A DNA stretch of 64,000 nt from Planctomycetes bacterium syqfu. Its GTDB lineage: Bacteria > Planctomycetota > Phycisphaerae > Phycisphaerales > Phycisphaeraceae. The translations under genes and the position numbers were made by a program. Positions 59,611 through 64,000 of this stretch are shown here, piece by piece. The notes below the pieces were generated by a model that saw nothing but the letters and a program-made list of their open reading frames with translations, had not been told where the DNA came from and made no database searches. How positions within the stretch are numbered: the stretch's first letter is position 1; each line of letters starts with the position of its first letter. The stretch covers positions 1,736,001 through 1,800,000 of the forward strand of contig CP087563.1 in NCBI GenBank assembly GCA_020974905.1. The letters run 5' to 3'.

Positions 59611-62317
59611 ATGTTCGACCGCAAAGCACAATGGATCTGGGATGCAACTGACCGCAAAGCTTACCATCACTATCTCCAGGCCAAAGAAACATTCAAGCTC
59701 ACCTCAAGCCAGTTGGCAGGACCGATCACTTTACAGATCACAGCCTGCAGCTACTACATGCTGACGCTTAACGGCAAGGTCATCGGTCACGGTCCGGCCA
59801 AGAGCGCGCATGGCAAACGCTCCGTGGACACCTATGACCTGATCCCCTTTGCACAACGCGGTGAGAACGAACTGATCATCACAGCCCTGTCGGTCGGTGC
59901 CGGAACCATGACCGCTGCCTATCAGGACGCGGGTCTGATTTTCCAGATCAATGTGGGTAAACGCGCTATTGTCAGCAATGCCGAAACCCAAGTCCGAACC
60001 GACCCCACCCGCAAGCGTCCGACTTCGCGTCGCTGGATCATGCCCTGCGTGGAAGATGTCGAAGCTGCAGGCTTGGCTAAACGCGGTGGTTGGAAAAATG
60101 CGACGGTGATCGATGGTTCTGATATTGCGTTGCATGAACGACGTGTTCCGCTGCCGTCACGTGAGGTGTTGCCGGTCAAGCGGGTGGTGAGTTGTGATGC
60201 GGTGAAACTGCCCAATGTCAATGTCACGTTTATCGTCAAGCCTTATCTGGTAGATGAGAAGCAACGCTACCGCTGCAACACCTATCACCGACATGCGTAT
60301 CTTGTCAGCGAGATTCACTCCCCTGTTGACCAGACGTTTGAACTCACGCCTGCATTGGGCAACTTCTCATGGTGGATCAACGGCAAGCATATGGTTGATG
60401 CCACCGGTTGGAACACCTCGGCGTATGGCGATAAACCCATCCGCGTCAAACTAACCAAAGGCAAGAATCTGCTGGTGGGGATCAGCCGAAATTCACATCA
60501 CGAAGATGCCTCGCTGTGTGGGCATGCAGACAAACCCCTGACCTTCAAAAACCCCTTTGCCAAAGGCATGTTTGCGTTGGTGCTTGATGATCAGGACGCC
60601 AAACTCATAACAGGCAAAAAGCAGTTGACTACCGATTGGCAAGCCATGCCGGGGTTTGTAAAACGCATCAATCCGAAACACGGTTTTACCGATGGTGCGA
60701 TACAACCCTATGCCGAAGGCGCCCGTGTGATCAAGCCATTGGATGCTGATATTAATGCTGCGACGATGGACACGTTGACACTCCCTGCTGCCAAGGATGG
60801 GAGCGCCTCACGGACGATTGTCGACCTTGGCGTTCTGCACAACGGATACCTTTGCTTTGACTGTGATGCACAATCTGATGGGCGTCTGATTTTCAGCATG
60901 TTTGAAGCCATCAAGGAAGATCCGCAGGTCGTGATTCACTGGCCGGGAATCAACAACGCACTGCGTTATCGCACAACCAAAGGTCGCCAAAGCTTCGAGA
61001 GTTTCTTTGCATACGGCGTGCGTTACATTGCTATCCATCACACCGGTTCAAAGCCTGTGACACTGAAAAATCTCCGCGTGTTGACCGCCAATTGCAATAT
61101 GGTTGCCAAGGGGTCCTTGCAGACGGATAACCCGATTATCAATGCGATTTACAAGCAAGGTATTCAGTCACAGCTTTCAGGCATGGATGACACCTACACG
61201 GATTGCCCAACGTTTGAGCAGGTCAACTGGAACTACGACAACCGCACGACGGCACTGGCCAACTACGTCACGTTCTCCAGCGACGCCATTACGCAAAACA
61301 GTATCCGTCTCTTTTCTGAAGACCCGCATTTTCAGGGCATGGTACGCAGTCAGTATCCCAGTGACTGGGAGAACTTCATCCCGCTGTGGTCGTTTCACTG
61401 GATCATGTGGGTGCGCGATTACTGGTGGCATAGTGGGGATACAACCTTTGCCAAGCAGATGATGCCCTGCATCACACGCGGGTTGGAACATGCGCTGAGC
61501 TTGCGTGATGAACGGGGCTTGCTGTCGATGCCCGGTGTGTGGCATTTCGTGGACTGGGCGCGGGGACGTGATGATGATCATGCTGTCAATGCTGCTGAGC
61601 AAGGCGGACTGCTGGGCGGCTTTGGAAGCTGCAGTCCAGTTAGGCAAAGCGTTGGGCAAGACCTTTGGCAAACAAAATTCGCAGTGGCAAAAACAATACA
61701 ACCAACTCAAGACAGCAATCAACGAACATCTCTGGTGCAAAGACCGTCAAGCCTATGCCGACAGTCTCCATGCCGATGGCAGTCAGTCACCTGTAAGCAG
61801 CATGGTCACCAATGCCCTGCTGTGTCTGCATGGCGCAGCAGATGAAAAACGCAGTCGCATGCTGGCTCAGCGGATGGCAAAAGGCGTTGATGGTGGTTTG
61901 CTGGATTACGGTTCACCACTGGGTGTGTTTTACATGCTTGAACTCTATGACCAATTGGAGATGATCAAGCCGCTGTTTGCAATCATTGCAGAGCACTGGG
62001 GTGAGATGACGCTGCAAGGTGATACCTGCGGCTGGGAACATTTTAAGAAAGGTCGGCCCGCTAATGCGTATTGGCCAACCCGCAGTCGCTGTCACCCCTG
62101 CTCGGCGGTGGCACTGAAGTACATCGTCCGCTGGGTTCTGGGTGTGCGACAGACATCCGCAGGCTGGAAGCAATTCACGGTCAAACCAATCGACACAGGC
62201 CTGCCGATTCAACGTGTCTGGGGCTCAGTTCCGACACAAGGCGGGTTGATTCGCGTGAGTTGGGAGCAAAATGCGGAAAAAATACAGCAGATGAACGTGA
62301 TTGCGCCGAAAATATAG
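59611..62317 (+). pseudogene. GH78-like alpha-L-rhamnosidase, frameshifted
   Basis: The gene starts at ATG 59611 with AAGGA at 59598-59602. Reading frame 1 runs to about 61617 and covers a sugar-binding N-terminal domain (AQWIWDATDRKAYHHYLQAKETF, CSYYMLTLNGKVIGHGP) and most of the barrel (MDDTYTDCPTFEQVNWNYDNRT, then WSFHWIMWVRDYWWHSGD). A second frame takes over at ALEAAVQLGKALGKTFGKQ and continues through WEHFKKGRPANAYWPTRSRCHPCSAVALKYIVRWVLG to 62317. One extra base near 61618 explains the shift. Restored, the protein has about 900 residues. TDCPTFEQVNW corresponds to the GH78 DCPQRDER site. Error or true decay is unresolved. Confidence 0.75.
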
Positions 62318-62637
62318 TATTTATATGTATACGGTATATGAAATTTTTCACACCCACAACATCTAGTACCTGAACCCAGATCACAATCTGTGTATAGATT
62401 ATGCCGTACCCATATAACATACCCTTTTGATCAAAACACTCTTAAATCGTATTTACACAACCCTTAATCAAAAGTGAAAAAACGCTGAAATATTACTTTG
62501 GTTTATATTTTTCCATTGACAGAATACATACATGGTCCAATAATACCCATAGTCTTACAGTGATCCTGCGAATGAATCAGCTCACTTAGGGGTAACCGGG
62601 GCAATTTCTTTGAGGTGATACGAGTCTGCTTCGCTTT
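62318..62637 (+). other. AT-rich leader and promoter region of the sigma-region-4-like gene
   Basis: No gene is evident in these 320 bases. A strong promoter lies at 62516-62544. From there a leader of roughly 145 bases runs to the ATG at 62696 and contains two hairpins downstream of this stretch. Confidence 0.5.
62516..62544 (+). promoter_or_regulatory. Promoter of the sigma-region-4-like gene
   Basis: TTGACA (62516-62521, perfect) and AATAAT (62539-62544) are 17 bases apart in an AT-rich context. Initiation near 62551 would give a 5' leader of about 145 bases. Confidence 0.65.
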
Positions 62638-62691
62638 TGTACACATGGAGGTGTACATACCGCACCGGATCCAAGATACAGGGAGGTATCT
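62638..62691 (+). promoter_or_regulatory. Two CsrA-type hairpins in the leader of the sigma-region-4-like gene
   Basis: Hairpin 1: TGTACAC (62638-62644), loop ATGGAG, GTGTACA (62651-62657). Hairpin 2: AGATAC (62674-62679), loop AGGGAG, GTATCT (62686-62691). Both loops fit the ANGGAN hexaloop bound by CsrA/RsmA. Hairpin 2 matches the RUACARGGAUGU consensus at 11 of 12 positions and its loop contains the Shine-Dalgarno GGGAGG of the gene starting at 62696. Such a layout would allow translational repression. Confidence 0.6.
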
Positions 62692-62695
62692 GATT

Positions 62696-62950
62696 ATGAG
62701 CTCACTCGAGGCCCAGACGCTCCGGCATTTTATCGAATCACAAGATCAGGTCAGTCGCTACATTCTGTTGTTGCACTACTACGACGAATTGACGACCAAG
62801 GAAATCAGCCTAGTGCTTGATCTCTCCGAATCCTATGTCAGTAAGCGTCTGGGACAACTCCAGCAGCAGGCTCAACAGCAGATTCTCCTCTGCCGTTCCG
62901 CTTCCAAGACCAAAGCATCTTCGACCGCCAGCCTGTCAGCCATCGCCTGA
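62696..62950 (+). CDS. Small protein resembling sigma-70 region 4 only
   Basis: ATG 62696 follows GGGAGGT (62681-62687) by eight bases; longer in-frame versions would include the leader hairpins and are rejected. The 84-residue product holds QVSRYILLLHYYDELTTKEISLVLDLSESYVSKRL, which matches the helix-turn-helix of sigma region 4 (FliA/SigB type: ...YYxxLTxKEIxxVLxLSxSxVS). A Gln-rich coiled stretch and a Ser/Ala/Thr-rich tail (KTKASSTASLSAIA) follow. Regions 1-3 and the -10-recognising region 2 are missing, so it cannot be a complete sigma factor. It could bind a -35-like site or a partner protein. The role is unknown. Confidence 0.7.
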   Translation: MSSLEAQTLRHFIESQDQVSRYILLLHYYDELTTKEISLVLDLSESYVSKRLGQLQQQAQQQILLCRSASKTKASSTASLSAIA

Positions 62951-63307
62951 TTCAGCTGGCTGCCCTGTTCGTTGTCACTGCCCTGAACTAAAGCTGTGTT
63001 ACGTCTCGAATCTTTGCTTTCGCCCTGCTCTAAACCTGCGCTCTGCAGATCGACTTGAACTCAAAACATACATGATATTTCTGCCATCACGTTAAGATGG
63101 TTTTGTCATGCTTCGGTGTGATTACCCATTCCAATCAAAACGTGTGCATGCTTGAGTACTGTATGTCAATCCGTTACTCGTTGTGTCAACTTTGCTCCAT
63201 GGGCACCAGATTAACACCTGGCGCTCAATGAATTGGTACGCACGCGTTTCAGGCGGGATGGGTAGTGATGTAATACGCATCATAGGTACATTGACGGGCC
63301 GAATGAA
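62951..63307. other. Intergenic region with a CACCAGATTAAC-type repeat remnant
   Basis: No gene is supported here. GGCACCAGATTAACACCTGG near 63202-63221 followed by CGCTCAAT is a partly degenerate copy of the hairpin at 27504-27529. The short open frames in the region have no family features. Confidence 0.4.
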
Positions 63308-64000
63308 TCACTTACTCATCTTGGCGGTAAGGTTTTCAAAATCATCATCAGCCAACTTGAAGAACGTCGAACCGATCTGGCCGGTCTTGTCATCGCTGAG
63401 TTGAATCGTGATGGTCTTGTCATCGGTCGTAGTGAGGATCACGCTGATGGGACGGGCAATCTTGCTTGAATCGATGTACTTCTCAACCCGCAGGCCTGCT
63501 AACGTGTCAAAGAGCATGCCCACCTTCTCGTCATCCAATTCGACACCGGCTGCAGTGAACTTGCCATCGACATGGTTGATGGTGACATCCTGCTCCTTGG
63601 TGTTGACCTGCACGTGCTTGATCGCATCACGGGTCAGATCGACAATCGTGCGCGGGCGCAACTCCGCGGTGAGTTTGTCCACGAGTTCCTGGCTGACCAT
63701 GAAATTCAACTCCGGCTCGAGAAGCTGTGCAACACGCGAAGTCGGGTCGACCTTGAGCGTGAGTTTCTGATCATCATTGCCATACGTCACCGTGTAGACA
63801 TCATCGCCCAACGGGCCGTTAACCTGCCAGCTTTCGACTTTCAACGGGGCCAATGCATCGAGCAAGTCCGTCAATGCAAAGCTTTCGTGCTTGTCATAGC
63901 CGTCAAGCTTCCAACTGGCATTGTCCCGCGTGAAGTGCAGCATGGTCTGACCGGCGTCGGGCAGAATCACATCAAGTACCTTCAAGTCAGCAGGTTTCCA
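63308..64000 (-). CDS. DUF4340-like protein, partial
   Basis: The frame is open to the window edge, so the start lies beyond 64000. About 230 C-terminal residues are visible. SWKLDGYDKHESFALTDLLDALAPLKVESWQVNGP, YTVTYGNDDQKLTLKVDPTSRVAQLL, and FMVSQELVDKLTAELRPRTIVDLTRDAIKHVQV read as repeating alpha/beta units like those of DUF4340 proteins, which often accompany gliding or ABC-type auxiliary transport genes. FFKLADDDFENLTAKMSK closes the protein. Membership is moderate and the function is unknown. Confidence 0.6.
   Translation of the reverse strand, partial: WKPADLKVLDVILPDAGQTMLHFTRDNASWKLDGYDKHESFALTDLLDALAPLKVESWQVNGPLGDDVYTVTYGNDDQKLTLKVDPTSRVAQLLEPELNFMVSQELVDKLTAELRPRTIVDLTRDAIKHVQVNTKEQDVTINHVDGKFTAAGVELDDEKVGMLFDTLAGLRVEKYIDSSKIARPISVILTTTDDKTITIQLSDDKTGQIGSTFFKLADDDFENLTAKMSK

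Noticed and set aside
62318-62695. A metabolite riboswitch in the leader of the sigma-region-4-like gene
   Set aside because: I could not match any known aptamer core (c-di-GMP, cobalamin, TPP, SAM, glycine); the two short hexaloop hairpins fit a protein-binding leader better.
1-64000. tRNA and rRNA genes
   Set aside because: No cloverleaf with a GTTCGA-type T loop and no rRNA-like stretch was found by eye; a covariance-model scan would settle it.

Overview
The window looks like a chromosome segment of a planctomycete, probably of the Phycisphaerae type. This is inferred from gene content: many H-X9-DG-type pseudopilin-like proteins next to secreted glycoside hydrolases and sulfatases; a diderm envelope set (LptE-like, BamD-like, LpoB-like); a carboxynorspermidine route to polyamines; OleC/OleD; and many short palindromic intergenic repeats. 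Base composition is moderate (about half G+C) and coding is even on both strands. I saw no rRNA, tRNA, CRISPR array, phage gene or complete transposase gene.

Layout. 1-2628: end of a LacI-type regulator, a pseudopilin-like protein and a secreted glycosidase. 3113-7667: exopolysaccharide operon with two GT4 glycosyltransferases, an AlgD-like GDP-mannose dehydrogenase and a membrane protein. 8251-10641 (minus): SRP RNA, dnaX with an A10 slippery run, and ybaB. 10900-13625: YacL-like PIN/TRAM protein and three unknown membrane proteins, one resembling GspG at its C-terminus. 13619-18762 (minus): pseudopilin, GntR/LacI regulator, large secreted glycosidase and a small secreted protein. 18974-23592: IclR regulator, FAD oxidoreductase and two tandem pseudopilins with matching promoters. 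23648-31968 (minus): HAD phosphatase and an Opp-type peptide/solute ABC transporter with two OppC-like permeases and no OppF.

32113-34689 (minus): COG3014-like lipoprotein, YcfL and LpoB. 35089-37739: OleC and OleD (olefin/beta-lactone pathway). 37882-45076: rhamnosidase GH78, AraC regulator, sulfatase and a sugar-isomerase-like protein, reading as a sulfated rhamnose-glycan locus. 45392-49179 (minus): FtsH, LptE-like and BamD-like. 49571-53416: LacI regulator, pseudopilin and GH10 protein, a second copy of the layout at the window start. 53569-62317: hybrid histidine kinase, frameshifted alpha/beta hydrolase, cytosine deaminase, the NspC and carboxynorspermidine dehydrogenase pair, and a frameshifted GH78-like gene. 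62516-62950: a small protein resembling only sigma region 4, behind a leader with two CsrA-type hairpins. 63308-64000 (minus): partial DUF4340-like gene.

Two results stand out. One is the repeated pairing of a sugar-type regulator, a pseudopilin-like protein and a secreted carbohydrate-active enzyme, seen in three loci and in variant form in a fourth. The other is the leader of the sigma-region-4-only gene: two perfect stems each present an ANGGAN hexaloop, and the second covers the ribosome-binding site. The window also carries several palindromic repeat families, one of them embedded in frame in oppD, and three genes that appear broken by single-base shifts.
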